From the NCBI GenBank assembly GCA_012960035.1, contig DUBZ01000147.1, positions 1 through 54,557 on the forward strand: DNA of 54,557 nucleotides. Direction: 5' to 3'. The DNA is from Myxococcales bacterium. GTDB taxonomy: Bacteria > Myxococcota_A > UBA9160 > UBA4427. Below the pieces are notes generated by a model. It made no database searches and was not told the DNA's origin. It saw only the letters and a program-made list of their open reading frames with translations. This document shows, piece by piece, positions 24,944-35,369 of the stretch. The first letter of the stretch is position 1. Each line of letters opens with the position of its first letter. A program made the position numbers and the translations under genes.

Positions 24944-25270
24944 AGAAAACCTCCGCTCCTTCTACTCGCCTGACCCGTGTGCTTCCTTACTTCCTTTAAT
25001 CTTTCGCCAACTTACCTGACCCGGCGCTCCCAATCTGGAGTTTGCCGAGCGATCTGGAAACCAAACTGCGTGCATAAAAAAAAGCGGACGCGCGTCCACT
25101 TTCACGGCCTTGCTCGACACTCCACTTGCTTGGATCACTTTCATACAATCCGAGGTAGAAATGCGTTGACCGAAAACGCTAAAAACGCCCCGATCTCTCA
25201 CCTAGAACCTTTGTAAGCGCGCCGACGCTAATTGAAAGTCGCTCCGATAGCAACTCGGGGGGGAATCGAA
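24944..25270. other. pyrD-rimP intergenic region
   Basis: 327 bases holding the pyrKD terminator (25076-25099) and, by position, the promoter of the rimP-nusA-infB operon. I cannot place the promoter boxes with confidence. Confidence 0.6.
25076..25099 (-). terminator. Rho-independent terminator after pyrKD
   Basis: On the minus strand GTGGAC, loop GCGC, GTCCGC, then eight T residues. The stem is six pairs (one G-U). It stands 170 bases after the pyrD stop and 130 before rimP, so it closes the pyrimidine operon. This is the clearest terminator in the window. Confidence 0.85.
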
Positions 25271-26203
25271 TCACCCGGTTTCGAGCGCACCGGTGAGATC
25301 AGCGGTTCGAGAAAATCCCGCGTCTCGGGCATACGCCGCGATGCCGTCCGCAATTTCTACAGCGGCCATGGGATTGCTGTAATTCGCTGTCCCGACCTGG
25401 ACTGCGGTTGCCCCGCACAGCAAGAACTTCACCGCGTCGTCAGACTCGGTGATCCCGCCGATGCCGCAAATCGGAATCTTCACGGCCTGAGATGCCTGCC
25501 AGACCATTCTCAAAGCAATCGGCAAAATCGCGGGGCCGGAGAAACCTCCGAGAATATTTTTCAACACCGGGCGTCGGGTTCGAACATCAACGTCCATCGC
25601 TTGAACGGCATTAATGAGACTGATCCCGTCGGCCCCCTCGGCTTCACATACCTTCGCCATTTCCGCGATGCTGGTCACGTTTGGAGACAGCTTGACGAGA
25701 ACCGGGGCGTCGGTCGCCGCGCGTACGCAGCGGACTAATTCGGCAAGAACGACGGGGTTTTGCCCGAACTCGATCCCCCCGCTCTTCACGTGGGGACATG
25801 ACGCATTGACCTCGAGGCCGGCAATTTTGGGTACGCCGGTGAGTCGCTTGGCCACCTCGCCATAGTCGGAGATTTCTGTTCCGAACAGGCTCGCGATCAC
25901 CGGGACGCCTTCCGGAATCTCGGGCAATTTAGTTTCGATGAATGCGTCGACGCCGACGTTTTCGAGGCTGATTGCGTTGAGCATCCCCGCGCGAACCTCA
26001 CCGATGCGCGGAGGCGGGTTTCCGAAGCGCGGTTGCAACGTCAGGCTTTTTGCGACGAAACCCCCGATTCGCCGCAAGTCCATAAAGGCTTTAAATTCGG
26101 TGCCATAGCCGAACGTCCCGGATGCGGTGAGCACGGGATTCCGCAGCTCGATTCCGGCGAGGTTGGTCGTGGTATCGACGCTGTCCGAAGAAGTCGCCTT
26201 CAT
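25271..26203 (-). CDS. pyrD: Dihydroorotate dehydrogenase B, catalytic subunit
   Basis: A 310-residue FMN enzyme oxidising dihydroorotate to orotate in pyrimidine synthesis. Seen: ASGTFGYG near the start, the catalytic Cys in LEVNASCPHVKSGG (class 1 enzymes use Cys; class 2 use Ser), VKLSPNVTS, and ICGIGGITESDDA with VGTANYSNP. Together with adjacent pyrK this is the NAD-linked class 1B enzyme. ATG 26203 overlaps the pyrK stop as ATGA, giving translational coupling; an ATG five codons upstream is in frame but inside pyrK. Confidence 0.97.
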   Translation of the reverse strand: MKATSSDSVDTTTNLAGIELRNPVLTASGTFGYGTEFKAFMDLRRIGGFVAKSLTLQPRFGNPPPRIGEVRAGMLNAISLENVGVDAFIETKLPEIPEGVPVIASLFGTEISDYGEVAKRLTGVPKIAGLEVNASCPHVKSGGIEFGQNPVVLAELVRCVRAATDAPVLVKLSPNVTSIAEMAKVCEAEGADGISLINAVQAMDVDVRTRRPVLKNILGGFSGPAILPIALRMVWQASQAVKIPICGIGGITESDDAVKFLLCGATAVQVGTANYSNPMAAVEIADGIAAYARDAGFSRTADLTGALETG

Positions 26204-27057
26204 GGAATGCCCGCCCATTCGAGATCGCGCGAGTCGTAGACCGGCCCTTGGTTACAGACCAGCGTATAGCCGCCTTCGGCCATCGGGACGGCGCATCCAA
26301 GGCACACGCCGAAGCCGCAAGCCATGCGGTTTTCGAGCGCGACGTCGCAGCGCGTGCCGCTTGCCTTCGCGAGTTCGCTACAAGCGCGCATCATTGGCGT
26401 CGGCCCGCAAGCATAGACTCGGGTTTGGGAGCCGGTGTCTGGCGTGGCTTCGAGCATCGGTTTCAGGACGTCGGTAACGAGTCCTCGGCTTCCCGAGCTA
26501 CCGTCCTCGGTCGCGATCTTCAGTTCGACCCCAAGTTTTTCAAAATCGCTTGGGGCCATCAGGAGTTCTGCGCGGCGCGCTCCCAAGATGACAGTCACGG
26601 GCCCCGCAGCCAGAGCGGCGCTCGCGAGTCCATACAAAGAGGCGGTTCCGGTCCCGCCTCCGACCAGAATTGAATGCGTTCCCTTTTCGGGGATCTCGAA
26701 TCCACGGCCTAGGGGACCCACTATGCGAACGTGGTCCCCAACTCTTGCGGCCGCCAAAAGCTGGGTACCTCGGCCTTCAACCTTATAGAGAACCACAACT
26801 TTTTGGCTCCCGGTCGAACCGCTGCTGGCAAAGATTGCCATCGGCCGCGGCAGGAGCGGGTCGTAGTGAACCGCGGCGGTTTCTGGCCCAGGCGAGAGCA
26901 TGACGAACTGCCCTGCGCCCCATTCGGGCCAATCGTCCACTTCGAGAACAATTCGGTAGTTCGTCCCGCCTTCGCATTGGTTTTCGCCGACCCGAGCCAG
27001 AGTGCGAATGGGTTGGGATCGAATCGGTTCGCTCCCATTACGCTCTTCGCTTGCCAA
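26200..27057 (-). CDS. pyrK: Dihydroorotate dehydrogenase B, electron-transfer subunit
   Basis: A 285-residue FAD / [2Fe-2S] subunit passing electrons from PyrD to NAD. Seen: the FAD domain with LPRPMAIF, the NAD domain with LVGGGTGTASLYG and YACGPTPMM, and the C-terminal cluster cysteines in ACGFGVCLGCAVP plus LVCNQGPVYD. The start is TTG 27057 with AGGAG seven bases upstream. The first 20 residues are extra to the family core. Other pyr genes are not in the window. Confidence 0.95.
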   Translation of the reverse strand: MASEERNGSEPIRSQPIRTLARVGENQCEGGTNYRIVLEVDDWPEWGAGQFVMLSPGPETAAVHYDPLLPRPMAIFASSGSTGSQKVVVLYKVEGRGTQLLAAARVGDHVRIVGPLGRGFEIPEKGTHSILVGGGTGTASLYGLASAALAAGPVTVILGARRAELLMAPSDFEKLGVELKIATEDGSSGSRGLVTDVLKPMLEATPDTGSQTRVYACGPTPMMRACSELAKASGTRCDVALENRMACGFGVCLGCAVPMAEGGYTLVCNQGPVYDSRDLEWAGIP

Positions 27058-27381
27058 TGGTCGGCTCCTGAGGGACGTGTGTATTTACACACATCTTTGG
27101 TTGGAATTTGTCTGGCGCAACGTTCGAATCGTGGAGCTTCGGCGCCGAGGTTTAACACGTTGGCGTGGGGTCCGGAAGCCGCTTTGACCCTCAACTGGAC
27201 AAATCGAACGAAGAACATTTCATAGTTCGCAGGGTATTCACCCCTATTGCTAGTTCCGATCTAACTACCTGAATTAGCTGACCAATGCTTCGGGCGGCGC
27301 CTCACTTCGCAGTCAAGAAGCTGCGTCTCTACGTCGATACTGCTTACGGACAACCCGGAATTCTATCCGTGGGAGGGGTGT
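27058..27381. other. Intergenic region between divergent pyrK and the giant TPR gene
   Basis: 324 bases that should carry promoters in both directions. The stretch at about 27210-27300 is the more AT-rich part. I see no operator palindrome, RNA gene or additional ORF I would trust. Confidence 0.55.
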
Positions 27382-30300
27382 GTGAGCGCAAGAGTTGACC
27401 AACAGCAACAGGCTTTTCAGGCAGACTCGTCAAACGCTCAGGCGTTTGCCGCTCTTGAAGAGCATTTTTTCATGGCGGGCAATTGGCAAAAGTTAGTCGC
27501 GCTCTACGAGCACCGGCTTACCGCGCCAGCATTGTCGACGGATCACGCCAGCATGATTCCCATCTTGTTCAGGCTTGCCCAAATCGTTGAAGAGCGTTGC
27601 CTCGACCATGACCGCGCCATCGAAATCTACTGGAAGGTCGCCAAGCTCGATCCACGCAACCGACCTGCCCTGCGACAACTCCGCACGATCTATTCGACGC
27701 GTGAGCAGTGGGACCTCGTTCTCCGGACCTCCGAGATGGAAGGCCAACTTGAAATGGAGCCCCATGAGCGCGCCAGCTTCTTGGCGGATCTCGGAAACAT
27801 TTGGAGCGGCAAACTCAACGATCCGACCGAAGCCCTCGCACAATACCAAGCTGCACTCGACATCGCACCCGAACACAGCGTGGCGCTAACGGGTCTCGCT
27901 CGCATTCACGAAGGGCTCGGTCATCACCAAGAAGCGGCAGCGGCATGGGAACGTCTTTCGAACCGACTGCGAGGCCCCGATCGCGCACCGGTTCTGGTTT
28001 CACTTGGGACAGTGCTTGCAAAGCACCTCGATCAAGCGGACCGCGCGATCGAGTGTTTTCGTCTCGCACTCATCGACGACGCTCGCTGCGCAAAAGCAGC
28101 TAACGCATTATTCACAACCGCCACGCAGCGCAAAGACTGGGCGGTCGTCGCAGAAATGTGTGACCGGCGTTTCGACATTGCCTCGGGCGCACGAGAGCGA
28201 ACCGAGATCGCAGTCGAGGCGGGTCACATTGCGCTCGAAAAACTCGACGACACCCAAGGCGCGCGCCTGTGGTTTGATCGCGCCCTCGAACTGTCCCCCG
28301 ACGGCGTTTCTGTCTTCCACGGCGTTGCAGACCTAGAGCGACTCACTGGAAACCGCGAAGCGCTTTCAAACGCACTCGAACGAGTGATCGCTTTGGGCGG
28401 TGACGACATCGCCACAAGCATCTTGCTCGAGTCTGCCGATTTATATTCGGAATCCGGACAGGAAGAAGCGGCAGCGGTACTGCTTCGTCGTGCGCAGGAA
28501 CGTTTGCCAAATGACATCATCATCGCAGAAACTTTGAGCGATGCGCTTTCGAATCTCGGCCACACCGAAGAACTCGTCACCGTGCTCGAACGACGCGCGG
28601 CTTTGACCGACGACGACCCACAAGCCGAAAGTAAAATACGGGTGGAAATTGCGCGCATCCATCTCGAGGACTTGCGCGACGCAGACACGGGGATCGCAAG
28701 TCTTGCCCGCGCTTTCGAACTCGATCCTTGTGCAGAAGGCGTCGCCTCCAAACTCGAATCGCTTTACTCCAAACGCGAATCGTGGGCTGAACTACAGACA
28801 CTACTGGATCGCGCGAGTACCGAAGGACCCACACATCAACGCGTACACTTCCTTATGACGCTGGGTGGACTGCACGAACAACAGTTCGGAAACAATGATG
28901 CTGCAGTCGTTTCCTACGAAGCCGCGCTTGCCCTTGAATCGAATTGCAACGAAGCCTTGCAAGCCCTTGCACGGATCAATCAATCTTCGGGAAATCAAGA
29001 TGACTATCTTCGCATCTGCGAACGCGAAGCTGAAATTACAGCAGACAGAACACGACTCAGTGAGCTCGTTGCGGCCATGGTGCCGATGCTCGAAGAACGC
29101 GGACGAACCGACGACGCGTTGCGATGGCTCGAAAAACAGAACGAACTCGTTCCCGATCAGCCCGACACGCTGCGGGCGATCATCGGGTTACTCGAAACAC
29201 TTGAACAACACGAAAAACTCCAAGGTCCCCTTGAGCGCCTCGCACGCGTGTTAACGGGAAGTGAACAGACTTCGGTACGACTGCGACTTGCAGAACTGCA
29301 TCGCACCGCAGGTCGCAATGAAGAATCCACCGAGTGGTATCAGGCCACCCTCGAAAATGACCCAAACCATCTCGAGGCGCTGCAGTCTCTAAAGGTCTTG
29401 TACAAAGATGCGCGGGAGTTTGAAGAACTCGCCCGCACGATGCGGCGCCTCGCAGACGTGCTCCCCCCTTCGCAGCGCAACCTTGAAGAGGATGAACTCG
29501 CCCACCTACTGGTCGACCAACTTGGCGACCTCGATGGCGCGATCGTAATTCTCTGCCGTCTTGCGAAGCTGCCAGGTCGTAAGCGACCGGATGGCATTGA
29601 TGAACGTCTCGAGACATTGCTCGAACGAGCTGGACGTTTCGAAGAACTCGCCCAACAACTCCTCGAACGACGCGAGACCTTGGACGACGCCAAGCAGAGC
29701 CAAGCCACATTGGCGCGCACCCTCGACACAAAGCGTGCGCAGCTTCTACTTCAAGAGCTGCGACAGTTTGAAGAAGCCGCGGCACTTTTCAAATCCTTGC
29801 GCGCACACGACGCGAGCGATCCCACCACGACAGAAGGGCTCAAGCGTTCTCTGCGTCTATGCAATGACACCGAAGGGCTGGTCGAATTGCTTGAGGAATT
29901 GGCACGCGAAGAGCCGGACCCAACGGCCAGCGCAACTATCGAACTCGAACGCGCAGCACTCCTCGAACAAACCCTCGGCGCATTCGACGAAGCCCGCGAC
30001 GTACTAACCGAGCTCGCGAATGTCTGCGAAGTGCCCGAAATGGCGGTCGAGGCCAACGCGCAACTCGAACGGCTGCTCAACCGCTGCGGTGATTGGGAAG
30101 CATTGCGCGAGCTTCTCACGAAGCGCCTCGGTGTCGGAAACGACAACGCCGACCTCGCGCTTCACGAAAAACTCGCGCGACTGTGTCGAGATCGACTCGA
30201 CGATCGCGACGGTTCCATCGAGCATTTCGAAGCGGCAGGTAAACTCGCGCCTGAACGCCATGCAATCTGGCAAAGCCTGTCAATCTTGTACTCTGACGTC

Positions 30301-33300
30301 GACCGCAACGAAGATGTTCTGCGCGTGACGGAACGTGAGCTGGCATTGGATCTCGACGCAGAACGCGAAACCATGCTGTGCACCCGGGCTACACGATTGT
30401 CCGCCGAACTTCCCGGGCAGACCCAAGGCGCAAGCAAACATTACGAACGGTTGCTGGCAATCGATCCGGGGCACGCCCAAGCAACTGAGTTTTTGCTCGA
30501 CTTCTATGAACGCGAGAACCAGCCGGAAAAGATGGTTGTTTTGCTTCGTCGCCGACTCGACGCATGCCTGTCCCAAACGGAGTCGAACACGATCGACTCG
30601 TCGACGGTGCTCTCGCTGCGCTTGCGCATTGCCGCGATCGAAGCGGATACCCTAGACAACCTTGAAGCCGCAGTTTCGGTACTTGAGCCTGTGACCCTTG
30701 AAGTCAGAGTCGACGCGACGGTCTCACGACCCCTGGCTGATCTGTACCTACGCCTCGGAAGACGCGAAGACTTCGTCGCGCTTGCGCGGCGCGCTGCCGA
30801 CGCATGTGATGCTACGGAAGAACGCGCCAGCTGGATGCTTGAAGTCGGCGATACGTTACGCGAAGACAATCAATTGTCCGTTGCCGCCGACGCGTACCGT
30901 GACGTCTATGAGGCGTGCCCAGAAAACCTGGACGCACAATCGGCACTCCGTGAGTTGTACCGCAAACTCGGGACTGCCGGCCCCCTCGCCGAGCTATTGG
31001 AACTGGAGTCCGGCCGCCACAGCGGAGATGCTGCGATTCCCGCTCTCCTGGAACGGGCAACACTTCTCGCAGGCCCACTTGAACAGCACGAAGAAGCACT
31101 TACGGCGTTCGAGCAGATTCTCGAAGCACAGCCAAATCACCCGAAAGCGTTTGTGTTCGCTCTTCATCTCACGCGAGATCAGGCTCGATACGACGCAACA
31201 CGAGTCTTGCTCGAGCGCGGCCTTGCAAACACCAACGCGCCCTCCACCCGGGCCTTACTACTCGAACAACAAGCCAACCTGACTGCGGGCCCCTTAGACG
31301 ACGCTTTGACCGCCTTGGGTTTGTATCGTGAAGCGTCGAGCATCAATCCCTCGTCCGCGAGTGTCCGCGAAAACATCTCCACCATCCTGGCGAAACTGGA
31401 ACGGTGGAATGAGTTGCTCGACTGTCTGTTCCTCGAACTCCAACACACCACTCCCGACGCACACCGTGACATCATCGAACGCGCAATCAACATCGCCACG
31501 CGCGAAATTTCGAAGGACGCGGCGCTTCCGTGGCTCGATCGCTTACTCGCACTCGACCCCGAAGACGCAAGTGTGCACGCCCAAGTCGCAAACGTACACC
31601 GCGAAGCGGGACGACATAACGCACGGTTGCGCGCCCTCGAAGCGCAACTGCCTTTTGTCGACAACGATCGCGCACGGCATGATCTGCATCGCGAAATTGC
31701 GAGCGTGCTCGAAGGCCACCTCGATTCGCCCACCCGTGCCGCGCAGACGCTCTACGCGGCACTCGAAATTGATCTAGGCGCCGAACCGGACAAGCACGAA
31801 CAAGTCGCGCAGATACTCGCCGATCTGGACCGCCTGTACGCAGTGCTCGGTCGCCACGCGGATCGCGTCAAAGTGATCGAAGAGCGCATCCACTGCCCGG
31901 GTACCGACGCAACGGTGAAAGGCTTCCTTCACGTAGAAGCTGCGACGTTGTGGCACAAAAACCTACGCGCTCCAGAACTCGCGACGCAGCACCTCCTGCA
32001 TTGCATTGAACTCCTTGGCGTGCAGTCGAGCAACGCGCTTCCACTCATCTGCCAGCTGCAGGAAACGCTGAAGGCATCGGGCCGCCTCGAGGGTTGGGCG
32101 CGTGCGGGTGAAGCCGAACTCGCGCTGCTGAACATTGGCGTCGACCCCGCTGACGATACCCGGCGGATCGCGCTTCACAGAGAACTCGCCAGCCGTTACG
32201 AACATGACCTCGGTCGGCCGGTATTGGCACGTCAACACCTACTCGCTCTGATCGATTCCTGGGACGGCGCAGAGCCCTTGTCAGCGAGTCAACTGGACGG
32301 TGTAGAATGCGCCCTCCTCGATCATTTGCGGCGAGAGCGAAATCACGTTGAACTCGCGCGACGGTTGCACAACCGGGTCTACCGGATCGACGCCCAGACC
32401 AACGAATGGTTGGAACTCGCGAGGCTTGAAGCGGTCCACCTGCACCGACCGACCGCTGCACGACGCGCATACCGCCAAGTGCTCGAGCGCAACGCAGACA
32501 ACCACGACGCAATTTTCGGCCTGAGATCTACGTCCGAATCACTCTACGACTGGCGTGATGTAGCAGAGAGCTATGACCGCGAACTCGCACATCATCAAGG
32601 CAGCGAAGACGAACGATGTAAACTTCTTCGCATTCTTGGCGACGTCACATGGCACAAGCTCGAAGACGATGAAGCACTGGGACGCGCGGTCGCTGCATTT
32701 GGCGAAGTGTTGAGTCTCAAGCCCAACGACATGGAAAGCCTTCACAACCTTCAGCAGATCGAAGAGCAGCGGGCCGCCTATACCGAGGCGATTGCGCGTT
32801 TCGAGCAAGAGATCGAATTGCTCGGCGATGCTGACGCCGAGCGACGACAGTTCGCATGGTTGCGGGTTGCCGAACTCTCCCGGGACAAACTCGACGAGAC
32901 CAATCGCGCGATCCAGGCATTCGAAAACGCAGCCGAAGCCTTTGAGCTTAAACTCCCGCGTGTTCGCGAATGGTCTGAGCTCTATCGCACGAATGAAAAT
33001 TGGGATCGATTCGCGGAAGTCTTCGGCCAATGGTGTGATGCTCCGGGGAGCCCAGCCGGCTGTGCAGACATTCTCGTCCTAAGCCAAACCCTTGAGGATC
33101 TCGACCGCAAGGACGAAGCCCTCGAACGCGCCGAAGCTGCCATTCGGAAGGATGCTCGCAGAGCCGACGCCTGGGAACGTGCGGCGAGCCTTCGCGAGGA
33201 ACGAGGCGACGCTAACGCGGCTTCGGATCACTGGGCTGAAGCGGCCGAACTCCGGGATGCAACGAGTGCTGCAAAGCATCTCTTGCGCGCCGCGGCTCTG

Positions 33301-35343
33301 GTCGACGCAGAAGACCCGAATCGCGCCGCCAAGCTCTTGAACAGAGGCGCTGATCACAACACGAATTGTCAAGAAACCCAGGCCCGGCTCGCCATCGTGT
33401 GCGAACGCCTCGAACAATGGAGTGAAGCTTCTGCGGCAGCAATGCAGACCCTCTATTTGAACGTCAGGGATGGGGCGCTCAAACCTCAACTCCTTATCAC
33501 CGCATCTCTTGCTGGAGGTCGAGCGGCCTGGCGTAGTGACGACATCACCACCGCAACCGAACTCTTCCAGGCCGCGCTCAAGCTGGAACCCAAGAACATC
33601 GAAGCTGCAGATGCAGTCGGCGAACTCCTGTACATAACCGGCGACAAACGCGAAGCGCGCAAAGTCCTCGAAGCACGCCTTGCGCTATCGCGCAAGAACA
33701 CGAAGCTTGCGCGCCAACATGCGATCATTGGCGAAGCACTCGAACTCGACGAAGAGTTCGAGCAAGCGCTTGGCGCATTCAGTCGAGCCATCGAGGTCGA
33801 AGCCGACATCGACCAAGGCCACGAAGGAATCGCCCGCATCCACGAACTGCGCGACGAACCCGTCGAAGCGATTGGCGCGCTGCTCGCATGGACCCAAGTT
33901 CAGAGCGATGACACGATGAAGTCGGCTCAACTCTTCCGTGTCGCGCGTCTCGAACAGAGCATCAAAGAAACCGATGCTGCACTTACGCACTTACGCGAGG
34001 CAACCGAAGCGAGCACGGAAAACACCAGTGCATGGACGATGCTGGCCGAATTGCTCCTAAAACTCGATCAGCCGGACGAAGCCATCGAGGCTTCAAGCAA
34101 GGGACTCGACACGGCCGGTCAAGAGGACACCTGTCACGTCGCAAGACTCTCATTTGTTCGCGCAGAAGCGCGCGCGCAGGTCGGCGACGACAGCGAAGCC
34201 TTGATCGACTACGCAGCGGCAGTGACCAACGACCCGACGCTTTGCGAAGCGGCACTTGCCCACGCGAAGCTGCACACCAAAACCGGTGACTGGCAACTCG
34301 CTGCTGACTCTCTCGGCGAGTTTATCGGCAATCATCCCGAACCCACGCGCGAGACCCTCGCCGTCGTCTTATACGAACGCGCGCAATTGCTCGCCGGGCC
34401 ACTTGAGCGGGTCGAAGAAGCGATTGCGTGTTACGAACGCGCAATCGAAATTGATCCCGACTTCACCCGTGCGATCGCGCCGCTTGCAAACTTGCTCTCA
34501 CACTTCCCCGAGCGATGGGGAGATTCCGTAAAGCAGCACGCCACGTTACTCGCGGAAGACCCGGCGCGAGATGCATCAATTCGCTCGCTCTTGCGGATTT
34601 GCGATGGACGTAGCGATATCGTCAGCCGAAAGGACGGACTCACGATCTTGCGCGCGCTGGGTAAGGCCACTCCGGATGAGATTCTTGAATCGTCCAGACA
34701 GATCGGCTTTGAAGTTTCGAACGGCGGCGAACTGGCAGACCCGCACGGAGAGAGCCTCCGCTTGATGCTCACCCACGTGTCAGCAGAGATCGCCGATGCT
34801 CTTGCTAGTGAAATCGAACGCTGTGACACGGCAGCCACGGATGCACCAACCCATGCCGGAGAACGCGACTTCTGGAATCTGCAGCGAGCAGCCGAGTGTG
34901 AACTGAGCGCCATGGGCTTCGACGTTCTTCCAACCGAATTGCTCGGCCAGGTCGTGACCCACGTTGCGTCTCTCGCGCTCGACGGCGAAGGTGCGCAGTT
35001 GGATGACGAAATCGCCCAGCAACTCGAACGCACCATTGGACGCTGGACGCGCCGCAAGCTGCGCAAGACCCTTGAGGGAACGACGCGCGCTGACCTCGAC
35101 ACCACCTCCTGGAAAACCTGGCGAAACACCCTTCAGGAACTCGCAGCATTGGCTGCACTTGACCGATCTCAGGGCGAATTGCGACACGCGCTCCTCAGTC
35201 TGTCCGCAGACCCCGAAGACATGAAGGCAGACCCGCTTCCAGAAAACGAAAGCATTTCCGACCGGGTTCGCAACAGCAATCCAGCCCGTTCATTGCTCGC
35301 CACCGTCGTTCAAGCCTGGATTTCCCAGATCGGCTGCCGATAA
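27382..35343 (+). CDS. Giant tetratricopeptide-repeat (TPR) solenoid protein
   Basis: A 2653-residue protein (about 295 kDa) made almost wholly of degenerate TPR-type helical pairs. The unit recurs about every 70-75 residues: an ALxxLxxIYxxxxxW element, then a longer helix pair, then AIxxYxxALxLDP (compare 72 residues between ALRQLRTIY and VALTGLARI). I estimate more than 30 units. No signal peptide, membrane segment or enzyme motif is seen, so it is probably cytosolic and a scaffold; it is rich in Glu, Asp, Arg and Leu. The last 250 residues or so, after the final TPR near residue 2380, are helical but not repetitive. GTG 27382 follows GGGAGGGG closely. The PilZ gene follows 26 bases on. Function unknown. 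Confidence 0.9.
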   Translation: MSARVDQQQQAFQADSSNAQAFAALEEHFFMAGNWQKLVALYEHRLTAPALSTDHASMIPILFRLAQIVEERCLDHDRAIEIYWKVAKLDPRNRPALRQLRTIYSTREQWDLVLRTSEMEGQLEMEPHERASFLADLGNIWSGKLNDPTEALAQYQAALDIAPEHSVALTGLARIHEGLGHHQEAAAAWERLSNRLRGPDRAPVLVSLGTVLAKHLDQADRAIECFRLALIDDARCAKAANALFTTATQRKDWAVVAEMCDRRFDIASGARERTEIAVEAGHIALEKLDDTQGARLWFDRALELSPDGVSVFHGVADLERLTGNREALSNALERVIALGGDDIATSILLESADLYSESGQEEAAAVLLRRAQERLPNDIIIAETLSDALSNLGHTEELVTVLERRAALTDDDPQAESKIRVEIARIHLEDLRDADTGIASLARAFELDPCAEGVASKLESLYSKRESWAELQTLLDRASTEGPTHQRVHFLMTLGGLHEQQFGNNDAAVVSYEAALALESNCNEALQALARINQSSGNQDDYLRICEREAEITADRTRLSELVAAMVPMLEERGRTDDALRWLEKQNELVPDQPDTLRAIIGLLETLEQHEKLQGPLERLARVLTGSEQTSVRLRLAELHRTAGRNEESTEWYQATLENDPNHLEALQSLKVLYKDAREFEELARTMRRLADVLPPSQRNLEEDELAHLLVDQLGDLDGAIVILCRLAKLPGRKRPDGIDERLETLLERAGRFEELAQQLLERRETLDDAKQSQATLARTLDTKRAQLLLQELRQFEEAAALFKSLRAHDASDPTTTEGLKRSLRLCNDTEGLVELLEELAREEPDPTASATIELERAALLEQTLGAFDEARDVLTELANVCEVPEMAVEANAQLERLLNRCGDWEALRELLTKRLGVGNDNADLALHEKLARLCRDRLDDRDGSIEHFEAAGKLAPERHAIWQSLSILYSDVDRNEDVLRVTERELALDLDAERETMLCTRATRLSAELPGQTQGASKHYERLLAIDPGHAQATEFLLDFYERENQPEKMVVLLRRRLDACLSQTESNTIDSSTVLSLRLRIAAIEADTLDNLEAAVSVLEPVTLEVRVDATVSRPLADLYLRLGRREDFVALARRAADACDATEERASWMLEVGDTLREDNQLSVAADAYRDVYEACPENLDAQSALRELYRKLGTAGPLAELLELESGRHSGDAAIPALLERATLLAGPLEQHEEALTAFEQILEAQPNHPKAFVFALHLTRDQARYDATRVLLERGLANTNAPSTRALLLEQQANLTAGPLDDALTALGLYREASSINPSSASVRENISTILAKLERWNELLDCLFLELQHTTPDAHRDIIERAINIATREISKDAALPWLDRLLALDPEDASVHAQVANVHREAGRHNARLRALEAQLPFVDNDRARHDLHREIASVLEGHLDSPTRAAQTLYAALEIDLGAEPDKHEQVAQILADLDRLYAVLGRHADRVKVIEERIHCPGTDATVKGFLHVEAATLWHKNLRAPELATQHLLHCIELLGVQSSNALPLICQLQETLKASGRLEGWARAGEAELALLNIGVDPADDTRRIALHRELASRYEHDLGRPVLARQHLLALIDSWDGAEPLSASQLDGVECALLDHLRRERNHVELARRLHNRVYRIDAQTNEWLELARLEAVHLHRPTAARRAYRQVLERNADNHDAIFGLRSTSESLYDWRDVAESYDRELAHHQGSEDERCKLLRILGDVTWHKLEDDEALGRAVAAFGEVLSLKPNDMESLHNLQQIEEQRAAYTEAIARFEQEIELLGDADAERRQFAWLRVAELSRDKLDETNRAIQAFENAAEAFELKLPRVREWSELYRTNENWDRFAEVFGQWCDAPGSPAGCADILVLSQTLEDLDRKDEALERAEAAIRKDARRADAWERAASLREERGDANAASDHWAEAAELRDATSAAKHLLRAAALVDAEDPNRAAKLLNRGADHNTNCQETQARLAIVCERLEQWSEASAAAMQTLYLNVRDGALKPQLLITASLAGGRAAWRSDDITTATELFQAALKLEPKNIEAADAVGELLYITGDKREARKVLEARLALSRKNTKLARQHAIIGEALELDEEFEQALGAFSRAIEVEADIDQGHEGIARIHELRDEPVEAIGALLAWTQVQSDDTMKSAQLFRVARLEQSIKETDAALTHLREATEASTENTSAWTMLAELLLKLDQPDEAIEASSKGLDTAGQEDTCHVARLSFVRAEARAQVGDDSEALIDYAAAVTNDPTLCEAALAHAKLHTKTGDWQLAADSLGEFIGNHPEPTRETLAVVLYERAQLLAGPLERVEEAIACYERAIEIDPDFTRAIAPLANLLSHFPERWGDSVKQHATLLAEDPARDASIRSLLRICDGRSDIVSRKDGLTILRALGKATPDEILESSRQIGFEVSNGGELADPHGESLRLMLTHVSAEIADALASEIERCDTAATDAPTHAGERDFWNLQRAAECELSAMGFDVLPTELLGQVVTHVASLALDGEGAQLDDEIAQQLERTIGRWTRRKLRKTLEGTTRADLDTTSWKTWRNTLQELAALAALDRSQGELRHALLSLSADPEDMKADPLPENESISDRVRNSNPARSLLATVVQAWISQIGCR

Positions 35344-35369
35344 GAAAAGCAATTCGCGAGGAGAAGCAG

